Of a stretch of 64,000 nucleotides of DNA, positions 33,657 through 42,266 are shown one piece after another (position 1 is the first letter of the stretch; each line of letters begins with the position of its first letter). Position numbers and translations under genes: made by a program. This stretch comes from Nocardioides plantarum. Its GTDB lineage: Bacteria; Actinomycetota; Actinomycetes; Propionibacteriales; Nocardioidaceae. Below the pieces are notes generated by a model that did not search any database, had not been told where the DNA came from, and saw only the letters and a list, made by a program, of their open reading frames with translations. The stretch spans positions 2,512,861 to 2,576,860 of the forward strand of contig NZ_VDMS01000001.1 in the NCBI RefSeq assembly GCF_006346395.1. Direction: 5' to 3'.

Positions 33657-34538
33657 GTGCTTCTCCTCGAGCAGCTGATCAACGGCATCTGCACGGGCGC
33701 GATCTACGCACTGTTCGCCGTCGGGTTCGGCATCGTCTTCTCGACGATGCAGATCCTCAACCTGGCCCAGGGCGTCTACGCCACGTACGGCGCGATGATC
33801 ACCTACTTCGTCCTCGACGAGAGCGGCCTGCCCTTCTGGCTGGCCGCGATCCTCGGCGTCATCGGCGCCGGGCTGGTCGCCGTCCTGGTCGACCAGGTCG
33901 CCTTCGAGCCGCTGCGTCGTCGCGGGGTCCAGCTGTTGGGGGCGGTCATCGCCAGCATCGGCATGTGGATCGCGCTGCGCGAGGTGCTCAGCATCGCCAC
34001 GGAGGCGACCCCGGTCGGCTTCCCTCCCGGCACCGCACCCCGCGGCCAGATCAGCATCGGCCCGATCGACGTGCTGCAGACCCAGGTCCTGGCCGTGGTC
34101 TGCGCCGTCGTCGTCATCTCTGCCGTCTACTTCCTGCTGCACCGCACCAACGTCGGATCGGCGATCCGCGCGGTCGGGTTCGACAAGCGCTCGGCCCAGA
34201 TCACCGGCATCAGCCCCCAGGCCATGATCATCGGGGCGGCCATGCTGTCCGGTGCGGTCACCGGCCTGGCCGGCATCCTGATGGCGGGCGGCCAGAGCTT
34301 CAACTTCAACCTCGGCGACGCGCTCCTGCTGCAGGGCTTCGCCGCCGTGGTCATCGGCGGGATGGGCGACGTCCGCGGCAGCGCCATCGGCGGGCTGTTC
34401 ATCGGCGTCGTCCAGACCCTGTCGGCCTCCTACATCTCCGCGTCCTACCAGGACGCGATCACCTTCGGCCTCGTGCTCGTCGTGCTGCTGTGGCGGCCCA
34501 CGGGCCTGCTCGGCTCGGCCGACTTCCAAAGGGCGTGA
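33657..34538 (+). CDS. Branched-chain-type ABC permease (LivH-like)
   Basis: A 293-aa inner-membrane permease with about eight hydrophobic segments. It begins LLLEQLINGICTGAIYALFA with the usual LivH start, and has the EAA-like contact region (AVGFDKRSAQITGI). Start GTG 33657 follows GAGAGGAACC. It would pair with the next permease to form the channel. Confidence 0.92.
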   Translation: MLLLEQLINGICTGAIYALFAVGFGIVFSTMQILNLAQGVYATYGAMITYFVLDESGLPFWLAAILGVIGAGLVAVLVDQVAFEPLRRRGVQLLGAVIASIGMWIALREVLSIATEATPVGFPPGTAPRGQISIGPIDVLQTQVLAVVCAVVVISAVYFLLHRTNVGSAIRAVGFDKRSAQITGISPQAMIIGAAMLSGAVTGLAGILMAGGQSFNFNLGDALLLQGFAAVVIGGMGDVRGSAIGGLFIGVVQTLSASYISASYQDAITFGLVLVVLLWRPTGLLGSADFQRA

Positions 34539-34542
34539 CCCG

Positions 34543-35472
34543 ATGAACCCCACCTTGGTCCTGCTGCAGAGCGCCACCATGTTCGCCATGGCCGGCGCCG
34601 TGCTCGCCCTGTCCACCTACGTCAAGCTGTGGACCGGCCTGCTGAGCTTCGCCACCGTGACCTTCGGCGCCATCGGCGCCTTCGGGTCGATCTGGCTCTA
34701 CAACGAGACGAGCCTCGGGCTCTTCGGCTCGATCATCGGCGCCGCCGTGGCCTCCGGCCTCTTCGGCCTGCTGGTGGGCCGGGTGTTCCTCAAGCTCTCG
34801 AGCCACTGGCTCGCGCTGGCGACGGTCGCCCTCGTGCTCATCACCCGCGTGTTCGTGGTCAACCTCGTCGACTACACCGGCGGCTCGGCCGGCGAGGTCG
34901 TCGCCTACACGATCACGATGCCGCAGATGGCGATCATGCTCGCGCTCGTCTGCGGGCTGCTCTACCTGCTGAAGCGCTCGCAGTTCGGCGTCGCCGCCGA
35001 CACCACCCGCGAGGACCCGGCCGTGGCCGCCGCCCTCGGCGTACCGGTGGCCCGCGTCAAGATCATCGCCTTCGGCCTCTCGGGCGCGATCGGCGCCGTC
35101 GGCGGCGCGATGCAGGCCTCGCAGCTGTCCTACATCGACCCCGACACCTTCTACATCAACCTGTCGGTCACGATCATCGCCAGCGTGGTGCTCGGCGGGG
35201 CCTACCACTGGTTCGGCTCGGTCATCGGCGCGGCGGTCTTCACCGGGATGCCGGTCTACATCAGCCAGTACATCACCGAGGGGCAGTCGATCATCAACGG
35301 CGCCCTGCTGCTCGTGATCATCCTGTTCCTCCCCGGCGGCCTGATCGACCCGCTGCGCTGGCGTCGGCTGCGCGAGAGGCGGCTGCGCAAGCGGCAGCCA
35401 CCCGACGCCGTCGACGGCACCCGTGACCCGGCACCCGACCCGGCGCTCGACCAGGCAGGAGCGACGCGATGA
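34543..35472 (+). CDS. Branched-chain-type ABC permease (LivM-like)
   Basis: A 309-aa permease with eight to ten hydrophobic segments. The LivM hallmark AAALGVPVARVKIIAFGLSG contacts the ATPases. An Arg-rich, Asp/Pro-rich tail follows the last TM (RRLRERRLRKRQPPDAVDGT). It starts four bases after the LivH stop and overlaps the LivG gene by four bases (ATGA). Confidence 0.92.
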   Translation: MNPTLVLLQSATMFAMAGAVLALSTYVKLWTGLLSFATVTFGAIGAFGSIWLYNETSLGLFGSIIGAAVASGLFGLLVGRVFLKLSSHWLALATVALVLITRVFVVNLVDYTGGSAGEVVAYTITMPQMAIMLALVCGLLYLLKRSQFGVAADTTREDPAVAAALGVPVARVKIIAFGLSGAIGAVGGAMQASQLSYIDPDTFYINLSVTIIASVVLGGAYHWFGSVIGAAVFTGMPVYISQYITEGQSIINGALLLVIILFLPGGLIDPLRWRRLRERRLRKRQPPDAVDGTRDPAPDPALDQAGATR

Positions 35473-36302
35473 GCGACACCACCGCACGACCGACGCCGTA
35501 CGGCGCCCGCGGCGCCGACAGCACCGGCGGCGCCGGCAGCACCGGCAGCACCGCCCTGGGCCTGGACTCCATCAGCAAGAGCTTCGGCGGGCTGCACGTG
35601 CTCTCGTCGGTGACCTTCGACGTGCCCGAGGCCACTGTCTTCGGCATCGCCGGGCCCAACGGGGCCGGCAAGACCACCCTGCTCAACCTGCTGACCGGCT
35701 TCGGCACCTTCAGCGGCGGTCGGATGACCATCCACGGCCAGGACGCCACCGGCAAGGACGCCCGCGCCATCAGCGCGCTCGGAGTGGCCCGGACCTTCCA
35801 GAACATCCGGCTCTTCCGTGGCCTGACCGTGCGCGAGCAGGTCGAGGCGGGGACCTACCGGCACCGCAAGGCCTCGCTGCTCTCCAGCCTGGCCGTCTCG
35901 CCGACCGACCGCCGCGACCGCCAGGAGACCCGGGCCGCGGCCGAGGAGGTGCTCGAGTTCGTCGGTCTCGCCGACCAGGCCGACCGGCTCGCCGAGACCA
36001 TGTCGTACGGCGACCAGCGGCGCATCGAGATCGCCCGGGCCCTGGCGACCCGACCTACCCTGCTCATGCTCGACGAGCCGACCGCCGGCATGAACGACGC
36101 CGACTGGCTCCCCATCGCCGAGCTCCTCGACCGGCTGCGGTCCGACGGCATGACGGTCGTGGTCGTCGAGCACAACATGCGCCTCCTCGAGCGCAGCTGC
36201 GACAGGGTCGCGGTCATCGCCGCCGGCGAGGTCATCGCCGAGGACGAGCCGTACACCTGCCTGCGCCGTCCCGAGGTCCGCCGCGCCTACTTCGGAAAGT
36301 AG
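35469..36302 (+). CDS. ABC ATPase (LivG-like)
   Basis: A 277-aa cytoplasmic ATPase. After a Gly/Ser-rich leader come Walker A (GPNGAGKTTLLNLL), Q-loop (RTFQNIRLF), a signature in which the usual LSGGQ reads MSYGDQRR, Walker B (LLMLDEPTAGMND) and the H-loop (VVEHNM). The variant signature is typical of LivG proteins. It powers the LivHM channel with the following LivF. Confidence 0.93.
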   Translation: MSDTTARPTPYGARGADSTGGAGSTGSTALGLDSISKSFGGLHVLSSVTFDVPEATVFGIAGPNGAGKTTLLNLLTGFGTFSGGRMTIHGQDATGKDARAISALGVARTFQNIRLFRGLTVREQVEAGTYRHRKASLLSSLAVSPTDRRDRQETRAAAEEVLEFVGLADQADRLAETMSYGDQRRIEIARALATRPTLLMLDEPTAGMNDADWLPIAELLDRLRSDGMTVVVVEHNMRLLERSCDRVAVIAAGEVIAEDEPYTCLRRPEVRRAYFGK

Positions 36303-36312
36303 AGGCACCACC

Positions 36313-37083
36313 ATGTCGTCCATCCTGAGCGTCGAGGACCTCGACGTCCGCTACGGCACCATCCCCGCCCTGACGGGCCTCTCGCTCGAGGTCGAGCGGG
36401 GGTCGCTGACCGCCCTGCTCGGCGCCAACGGCGCCGGCAAGTCCACGACCCTCAACACCGTCGCCGGCCTGCTCAAGCCGACCGGCGGGCGCGTCACCTT
36501 CGACGGCAGGGACATCACCGGGCTCTCCGCGCACCGCACGGTGCGCCGGGGCCTGGCCCTGGTGCCCGAGGGACGCCTGGTCGTCTCGCCGCTCACCGTC
36601 CTGGAGAACCTCGAGCTCAGCTCCTTCGCCCGCGGCCGCAGGCGCTCCGCCGACCTCGACGAGGTCTGGGAGCTCTTCCCGCGGCTGGCCGAACGCAAGA
36701 AGCAGACCGCCGGCCTGATGAGCGGCGGCGAGCAGCAGATGCTCGCCATCGCGCGGGCCTGGATGACCAAGCCGACGATGGTCCTGCTCGACGAGCCGTC
36801 GATGGGGCTGTCGCCCGCGCTGGTCGACATCGTCTTCGAGGCGATCGCGACCATCCACGCCGCCGGGGCCACGGTGCTGCTCGTGGAGCAGAATGCCTCC
36901 AAGGCGCTGCCGATCAGCGACCACGCCTACCTCATCCACCGCGGCGAGATCCTGTCGTCCGGCACCCCGGCCGAGCTCGACCAGGACCCCGACCTCGTGG
37001 CCCGCCACCTGGGCCTGGACCCGGAGATCGCCGTACCCGAGATCGACGCGGCCGCCACGGCCGCTGCCGAGCGGCACGCATGA
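36313..37083 (+). CDS. ABC ATPase (LivF-like)
   Basis: A 256-aa ATPase with Walker A GANGAGKST, signature LMSGGEQQML, Walker B MVLLDEPSMGLSP and switch VLLVEQNAS, all LivF-typical. ATG 36313 follows AGAGGC. Its stop overlaps the next gene by four bases, which ties the importer to the catabolic enzymes downstream. Confidence 0.93.
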   Translation: MSSILSVEDLDVRYGTIPALTGLSLEVERGSLTALLGANGAGKSTTLNTVAGLLKPTGGRVTFDGRDITGLSAHRTVRRGLALVPEGRLVVSPLTVLENLELSSFARGRRRSADLDEVWELFPRLAERKKQTAGLMSGGEQQMLAIARAWMTKPTMVLLDEPSMGLSPALVDIVFEAIATIHAAGATVLLVEQNASKALPISDHAYLIHRGEILSSGTPAELDQDPDLVARHLGLDPEIAVPEIDAAATAAAERHA

Positions 37084-38678
37084 CGCGTCCGTACTACGCG
37101 AGCACCTCGCGCGGCCAGGTGCGGCTGTACGTCGGCGGCACCGGGCGGACCCTCGTCGTCCTCGCCGGGCTGACCCGTGCGGCGTCCTGCGTCGCCGACG
37201 AGCTGGCGGCACTGCTGCCCCGGCGTCGGGTCGTCGTGGTGGAGACCCCGGGGGTCGGCGGCTCGGCCCGCGCCGACGCCAGCGGGCTCGCCGAGCGCGT
37301 GGAGACGGTCGTGGCGGCCCTGGGCTTCCTGGGGCGGACCGAGGTCGACCTCGTCGCGCTCGAGCACGCGGTCGCGCTGGTGCCCGGCGTCGCCTCCGGT
37401 CTCGCGGCGGCCGGAACCCCCTGCGGCGTCACGGTCCTGGTCGACGAGCGGGCCCCGCTCGCCTGGGCCGACCACGGCACCACGCCACCGTCGCCGGCTG
37501 CCCGCGTCGACGGCACCCACCTGACCGCCTTCTGGTCCTTCCTGCGCGACCGGCGGCTCGTGCGCCCCGACGACCCGACCCAGCCGCGCACCCACGGTGC
37601 CCCGCTGCCCGGCGTCCGCGAGCTCCACGCCGGCTTCGTCGCCGCGACCACCCGTCCCGAGGCCTACGTGCGCGCCTGGGACGAGCTGACCCGGGCGCTG
37701 ACCGGTGGCGGCGTCGCCACCGCCGGCGCCACCTGCGTCGACACGCTCGCCGAGCTCGCGTCGGCCCTGCCGGCCACGGGGGAGTCGGACGACGGCTCGT
37801 CCCTCGCGGTGCCCGTCACGACGCCGGCGCCGGGCACCGGGCTCTGGCACGACTACGTCCAGACCTCCGTCGGTCTGGCCCATCTGCGTCGGGCGGGCTC
37901 GACCGGGCGTCCGCTGCTGGTGCTCTCCACCGGCGGCGGCTCCTCCGCACAGTTCGAGCCGGTCGTCCGCGGCCTGGCCGAGGGCCGCACGGTCGCGGCC
38001 CTCGACTACTTCGGCAACGGCCTGTCCGAGCCGCTGGACCGCACCCCCGACGTCGGTGACCTCGCCGCGGAGGCCTTCGCCGTGGCCGACGCCCTGGGCT
38101 GGGACTCCTTCGACGTGTGGGGCTCCCACACCGGGGCCTGCACGGCCCTGGAGATGACGGTGACGCGACCCGAGCGGATCGGTCGCGCCGTCCTCGAGGC
38201 GCCGGTCGTCATCTCCGCGGACTTCCGCGACGACCTCCAGGCCCACTACTTCCCCGACCTCGCCGCGGACCCGTTCGGGACGCACGTGCAGCGCGCCTGG
38301 CACTGGCGCCGCGAGGTCTTCCTCTACTGGCCGTGGTACCGCGTCGACCACGCGGCCGCCCGCAGCATCGGCCTGCCCTCCGCCGAGGACCTGCAGCTCT
38401 ACGCCGTCGGCATCCACGAGAGCGGCGCGACGTACGACGGTGCCTACCGCGCCGCCTTCGACTACGACACCCGGGCCCGGCTGCCGCTGCTGACCCGTCC
38501 GGCGATCCTGGTCGCGGGGCCCCACGACATGCTCGCCAACGCGCTCGACGACGCCGCCGACCTGGTGCCCGACGACCTGCTGCGGATCGTCGACACGCCG
38601 GCGACCGTGTGGTGGCCCGACCCCGAGCCGCAGGCCGCGGCGGACACGATGACCATCTACCGGGAGTTCCTGCGATGA
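37080..38678 (+). CDS. Tandem alpha/beta-hydrolase-fold protein with unusual nucleophile elbows
   Basis: A 532-aa protein made of two alpha/beta-hydrolase-like halves. The N-terminal half (about 20–245) has TLVVLAGLTRAASCVADEL and an elbow ALEHA, placing Glu95 at the nucleophile position. The C-terminal half (about 255–532) has PLLVLSTGGGSSAQFEPVV, ALDYFGNGLSEP and elbow GSHTG, placing His350 there; late Asp (VAGPHDMLANAL) follows. Neither half shows a standard GxSxG serine. GxHTGA elbows are a known variant of the fold. It may be a lyase, a cofactor-free oxygenase-like enzyme or a scaffold. It sits between the importer and the cyclase-family gene, overlapping both by four bases. Confidence 0.8.
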   Translation: MTRPYYASTSRGQVRLYVGGTGRTLVVLAGLTRAASCVADELAALLPRRRVVVVETPGVGGSARADASGLAERVETVVAALGFLGRTEVDLVALEHAVALVPGVASGLAAAGTPCGVTVLVDERAPLAWADHGTTPPSPAARVDGTHLTAFWSFLRDRRLVRPDDPTQPRTHGAPLPGVRELHAGFVAATTRPEAYVRAWDELTRALTGGGVATAGATCVDTLAELASALPATGESDDGSSLAVPVTTPAPGTGLWHDYVQTSVGLAHLRRAGSTGRPLLVLSTGGGSSAQFEPVVRGLAEGRTVAALDYFGNGLSEPLDRTPDVGDLAAEAFAVADALGWDSFDVWGSHTGACTALEMTVTRPERIGRAVLEAPVVISADFRDDLQAHYFPDLAADPFGTHVQRAWHWRREVFLYWPWYRVDHAAARSIGLPSAEDLQLYAVGIHESGATYDGAYRAAFDYDTRARLPLLTRPAILVAGPHDMLANALDDAADLVPDDLLRIVDTPATVWWPDPEPQAAADTMTIYREFLR

Positions 38679-39652
38679 GCGAGACCACCGTCGAGCCCGC
38701 CGGCGAGATGACCGCCGACGAGGTCCGCGCCTACGGCGAGAGCCTGGGCGTGCACGCCAACTGGGGTCGCTGGGGCGCGGACGACGAGCGCGGCACCCTC
38801 AACCTGGTGACGTCCGACAACGTGCGCCGGGCCACGGCCGCGGCCCGCACCGGCCGGGCGGTCTCGCTCGGGATGCCGCTGGACGTCGCGGCGCCGCCGT
38901 ACTACCCGCAGGGGCTCGACGCCGCCGTGCGCCACGAGATGGTCACCGCGTGGGGGTCCAACGCCGGCGGCCCGGTGCAGGCCGCCAGCGACCAGCTGCA
39001 CGTGCAGTGCCACGGGCTCGACAACACCCACATGGACGCGCTGTGCCACATCGGGCTCGGCGGCATCGGCTGGAACGGTCGGCCCTTCCGCTCGATGGTC
39101 TCGATGGCCGGCGCGTCGAGCTGCGACATGCTCGGCGCCGGCCCCGTCGTCACCCGCGGCGTGCTGGTCGACGTCCCGCGACTGCGGGGCATCGACCACC
39201 TTCCCGGGGGCGACCCGGTCACCGCCGAGGACCTGCGGGCCGCGGCCCCCGACGTACGCCCCGGTGACGCGCTGCTGATCCGCACCGGGCGCGCCCGGGC
39301 GGTCGCAGGCTCCGTCAACGCGGCGGCGGCCGAGGGGCGCACCGCGGAGCAGAAGTACGGCCCGATCGCCGGGCTGCACCACAGCGCGATGAGCATCGTG
39401 GCCGACCTCGATTGCGGGCTACTCGGCACCGACGGCTCCGGCGACACCTTCCCCGGCGTCGACGAGCACCGCCTCCCGATCCACGTGCTCAGCCTGGTCC
39501 ACCTCGGGCTGCACCTGCTCCACAACCTCGCCCTGGAGGAGCTCGCCGACGCCCTCGCGGAGCGTGGGGGCCACGACTTCCTGATCGCGGCCACGCCCCT
39601 GCCGCTCCCGGGCGGCACCGGCAGTCCGATCGCCCCCGTGGCGGTGCTGTGA
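38675..39652 (+). CDS. Cyclase-family metal-dependent hydrolase (KynB-like fold)
   Basis: A 325-aa soluble protein of the cyclase/kynurenine-formamidase family (PF04199). The metal-binding motif is usually HxGTHxDxxxH; here the matching stretch is CHGLDNTHMDALCHIGL. A downstream HVLSLVHLGLHLLHN helix completes the site. It starts in the ATGA overlap of the preceding stop. Members hydrolyse cyclic amides or esters or act as isatin-type hydrolases, which fits ring opening in a catabolic operon. Confidence 0.9.
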   Translation: MSETTVEPAGEMTADEVRAYGESLGVHANWGRWGADDERGTLNLVTSDNVRRATAAARTGRAVSLGMPLDVAAPPYYPQGLDAAVRHEMVTAWGSNAGGPVQAASDQLHVQCHGLDNTHMDALCHIGLGGIGWNGRPFRSMVSMAGASSCDMLGAGPVVTRGVLVDVPRLRGIDHLPGGDPVTAEDLRAAAPDVRPGDALLIRTGRARAVAGSVNAAAAEGRTAEQKYGPIAGLHHSAMSIVADLDCGLLGTDGSGDTFPGVDEHRLPIHVLSLVHLGLHLLHNLALEELADALAERGGHDFLIAATPLPLPGGTGSPIAPVAVL

Positions 39653-41280
39653 TGACCGGCGAGCAGCGCGGTCGCGACGACTACGACGTCGTCTGCGTCG
39701 GCGGGGGACTGGGCGGCCTGGCCGCCGCCCTGCGTGCCCACGACCTGGGTGCCCGCGTGCTGGTGCTCGAGCGGTCGACCATGGTCGGCGGTGTCGCCGC
39801 CTACAGCGGCGGCTTCTGCTGGGTCGGGGCCAACCACCTCGACGACGCCGGCGACACCCTCGAGGCGACCGAGCGCTACCTCGACCACGTGCAGGGCGCC
39901 GACCGGCCGGTCGACCGTGAGCGCCGACGGACCTACCTCGAGTCCGCCGTCGAGGCCACCCGGTGGTTCAGCGAGGCCGGCGTCCCCTTCTCCCTCATCC
40001 GCGGCGCGGCCGACCTCTACGAGCCGGGACCGGGCTCGACCAGCCAGGGTCGGCTCGTCGAGTGCGTGGTCCCGGGCGCCGAGCTGGGCGCGTGGCGCGA
40101 GCACCTGCGCCCCAGCGTCTACTACCGCACCGGTGTCTCCCGCGACGAGATCTACCACGTGCTGGCCGGTGACGTGGACGCCAAGCTGGCGCTGCTGGCC
40201 GAGCGGGAGCACGACGACCTGCTCACCCACGGCGTGGGGCTCGCGGCCGGCTTCGTCCGCGAGGTCCTCGTACGGCGCGGCGTCGAGTGCCGCCTGGAGC
40301 ACCGGGTCACCGAGCTGGTGCGCGAGGACGGCCGGGTCACCGGCGTGGTCGCCGAGGGGCCGGACGGCCCCGTGCGCATCCGCGCCCGCCGGGGCGTCGT
40401 GCTCGCCGTGGGGGGCTACGGCAACGCGCCGGACGCCGCCGAGCTCGAGGACGTGCCGGAGCTGATCGAGGCGGCCCCGCCCGTCGTCGCGGGCGACGGA
40501 CTCACCCTCGGGCAGGACGTCGGCGCCGCCGTCGTCCGAGGTGCCGACCCGTTCGTGGTGCTGGGCGCGCGCTTCGAGGAGCGGACCCACCCGGGCAGCG
40601 ACGAGCCGCTCTACTCCCAGCTGCTGGAGAACCTCGGCTTCCCGCACTCGATGATCGTCAACCGCGACGGCCACCGGTTCGGCGACGAGAGCTACTACGG
40701 CGCCCTGATCCGAGGGCTGCGGACCTACGACTCGCGACGCAAGCAGTGGGCCAACTTCCCGTGCTGGCTGGTCCTCGACGACACCTTCCGCCGGCAGTAC
40801 CCGCTGGGGCCCTACCCGCCGGGGGCCGACTATCCCGACGAGGTGCTGAGGTTCGAGACCCTCGAGCAGCTCGCCGAGGGGATCGGGGTCGACGCCGCCG
40901 GGCTGGCCGGGACGGTGGCGACCTACAACGTGGCGGCCCGGACCGGTGAGGACCTCGAGTTCGCCCGTGGCTCGCTGCCGTTCGCGCGTCAGGCCTACGG
41001 CGACCCGCGCTACCCCAACCCCAACCTCGGGGCGGTCGAGACCGCACCGTTCTACGCGCTGCCCCTGCACGTCCTCGGCGTGGGCCTGTCGTCGCTGGGC
41101 CTGGCGATCGACTCCTCGGCGCGCGTGCTGCGCCGGGACGGCACCCCCGTCGCCGGGCTCTACGCCACCGGCAACGCGGCCGCGACGCGCGAGCTCAAGG
41201 GCTACGTCACCGGGTTGGCCAACACCCGCAACTACACCTACGCCTGGCGCGCCGCCACCGACATGCTCGCGGGTCCCTGA
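39652..41280 (+). CDS. FAD-dependent dehydrogenase (KstD/fumarate-reductase-like)
   Basis: A 542-aa flavoprotein. FAD-binding N-terminus DVVCVGGGLGGLAAALRA, then the ERSTMVGGVAAYSGG stretch typical of the FAD_binding_2 family. The C-terminus AGLYATGNAAATRELKGYVT and NTRNYTYAWRAA matches 3-ketosteroid-dehydrogenase-like enzymes. The expected reaction is introduction of a C–C double bond next to a carbonyl. It starts in TGATG, overlapping the previous stop by one base. Last gene of the first IclR-linked operon. Confidence 0.92.
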   Translation: MTGEQRGRDDYDVVCVGGGLGGLAAALRAHDLGARVLVLERSTMVGGVAAYSGGFCWVGANHLDDAGDTLEATERYLDHVQGADRPVDRERRRTYLESAVEATRWFSEAGVPFSLIRGAADLYEPGPGSTSQGRLVECVVPGAELGAWREHLRPSVYYRTGVSRDEIYHVLAGDVDAKLALLAEREHDDLLTHGVGLAAGFVREVLVRRGVECRLEHRVTELVREDGRVTGVVAEGPDGPVRIRARRGVVLAVGGYGNAPDAAELEDVPELIEAAPPVVAGDGLTLGQDVGAAVVRGADPFVVLGARFEERTHPGSDEPLYSQLLENLGFPHSMIVNRDGHRFGDESYYGALIRGLRTYDSRRKQWANFPCWLVLDDTFRRQYPLGPYPPGADYPDEVLRFETLEQLAEGIGVDAAGLAGTVATYNVAARTGEDLEFARGSLPFARQAYGDPRYPNPNLGAVETAPFYALPLHVLGVGLSSLGLAIDSSARVLRRDGTPVAGLYATGNAAATRELKGYVTGLANTRNYTYAWRAATDMLAGP

Positions 41281-41314
41281 GCTCCCCACCCCCTCGTCGG
41301 GTCGCCGTACTTGG

Positions 41315-41377
41315 TTGACCCGGGCAACTTCACGACCTAACCTCATATCGAATAGCGAACTCGGATTCGCATTACGG
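41315..41377 (+). promoter_or_regulatory. Promoter and IclR operator site 3 of the lyase operon
   Basis: TTGACC (41315–41320), an exact 17-bp spacer and TAACCT (41338–41343) make a good housekeeping-type promoter. The operator-like 41356–41377 (starting CGAACTCGGATTCG, ending TTACGG) begins 12 bp after the -10. It matches site 2 at 17 of 22 positions and continues AACAG in both. Confidence 0.75.
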
Positions 41378-41391
41378 AACAGGTGATACGC

Positions 41392-42264
41392 ATGGCACGA
41401 CTCTCCCTCCCCGAGCTCCTCGCGCAGGACGGCGTCATCCACGCCCCCGGCGTCTGGGACGGGCTCTCCGCCCGCCTGGCCGACCAGGCCGGCTTCTCGG
41501 CGGTGTGCGCCTCCGGCTTCGCGATCGCCGCGGGCCTCGGCATGCCGGACGCCGAGGTCTTCACGGCCACCGAGGGCGTCAACGCGGTGCGGATGATCCA
41601 CGAGGCCACGGACCTGCCGATCATCGCCGACATCGACACCGGCTACGGCAACGCGATCAACGCCGGGCGCACCGCCGCCTCGATGCGTCGCGCCGGCGTC
41701 TCGGCGGTCTTCATGGAGGACCAGGTCTCGCCCAAGCGCTGCCCCATCTGCGTGGGCGACCCGGTCGAGCTCACGCCGCTGGTCGAGGCCGCCGGCAAGG
41801 TGCGCGCCGCCAAGGACGGCCTGGGCAGCGACGCGCTGCTGATCGCGCGCACCGACGCCGTGGGCGACGAGGCGCTCAAGCGCGCCGAGGCCTACGTCGC
41901 CGCGGGCGCCGACCTGATCATGCCGGTCTCCAAGACCTTCTCGTCCCTGGAGGAGTGGCAGCGCTGCCACGAGCTCACCGGGGTGCCCCTGGTCGCGTCG
42001 CTGACCGCCTGGACCTGGGTCGAGCGCGAGTTCACCAACGAGGCCATGGAGCAGGCCGGCATCAAGGTCGCCATGGTCGCGACGCACGGCATCCTCGCGG
42101 CCGCCACCGCCATCCGCGACTCCTTCACCCGGCTGGCCGCCGGTGAGCCGCTCCCGGACGTGTCGGGCCGCTACATGGAGCACGAGGACTTCGTGCAGAT
42201 GATCGGCTTCCCCGAGATGGAGGAGCGTCAGCGCACCTACCTCCCCGCGGCAGAGGAGATCTGA
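41392..42264 (+). CDS. Isocitrate lyase/PEP mutase superfamily C–C lyase
   Basis: A 290-aa TIM-barrel enzyme of the ICL/PEPM superfamily. It has VWDGLSARLADQAGFSAVCA, the metal-site IADIDTGYGNAI, FMEDQ, and a K-R-C catalytic loop (SPKRCPICVGD) in place of the KKCGH of isocitrate lyases. That keeps the Lys and Cys but lacks the usual Gly–His. Members cleave methylisocitrate, dimethylmalate or similar 2-hydroxy acids into pyruvate (or glyoxylate) plus an acid. ATG 41392 follows AGGTGAT; GTG 41383 is in frame. Followed directly by aconitase-type subunits, which implies that they make its substrate. Confidence 0.9.
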   Translation: MARLSLPELLAQDGVIHAPGVWDGLSARLADQAGFSAVCASGFAIAAGLGMPDAEVFTATEGVNAVRMIHEATDLPIIADIDTGYGNAINAGRTAASMRRAGVSAVFMEDQVSPKRCPICVGDPVELTPLVEAAGKVRAAKDGLGSDALLIARTDAVGDEALKRAEAYVAAGADLIMPVSKTFSSLEEWQRCHELTGVPLVASLTAWTWVEREFTNEAMEQAGIKVAMVATHGILAAATAIRDSFTRLAAGEPLPDVSGRYMEHEDFVQMIGFPEMEERQRTYLPAAEEI

Positions 42265-42266
42265 TC

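Noticed and set aside
38902..42183. A 1093-codon minus-strand frame opposite the cyclase, flavoprotein and lyase genes
   Set aside because: Low-complexity antisense sequence; three recognised families lie on the other strand.
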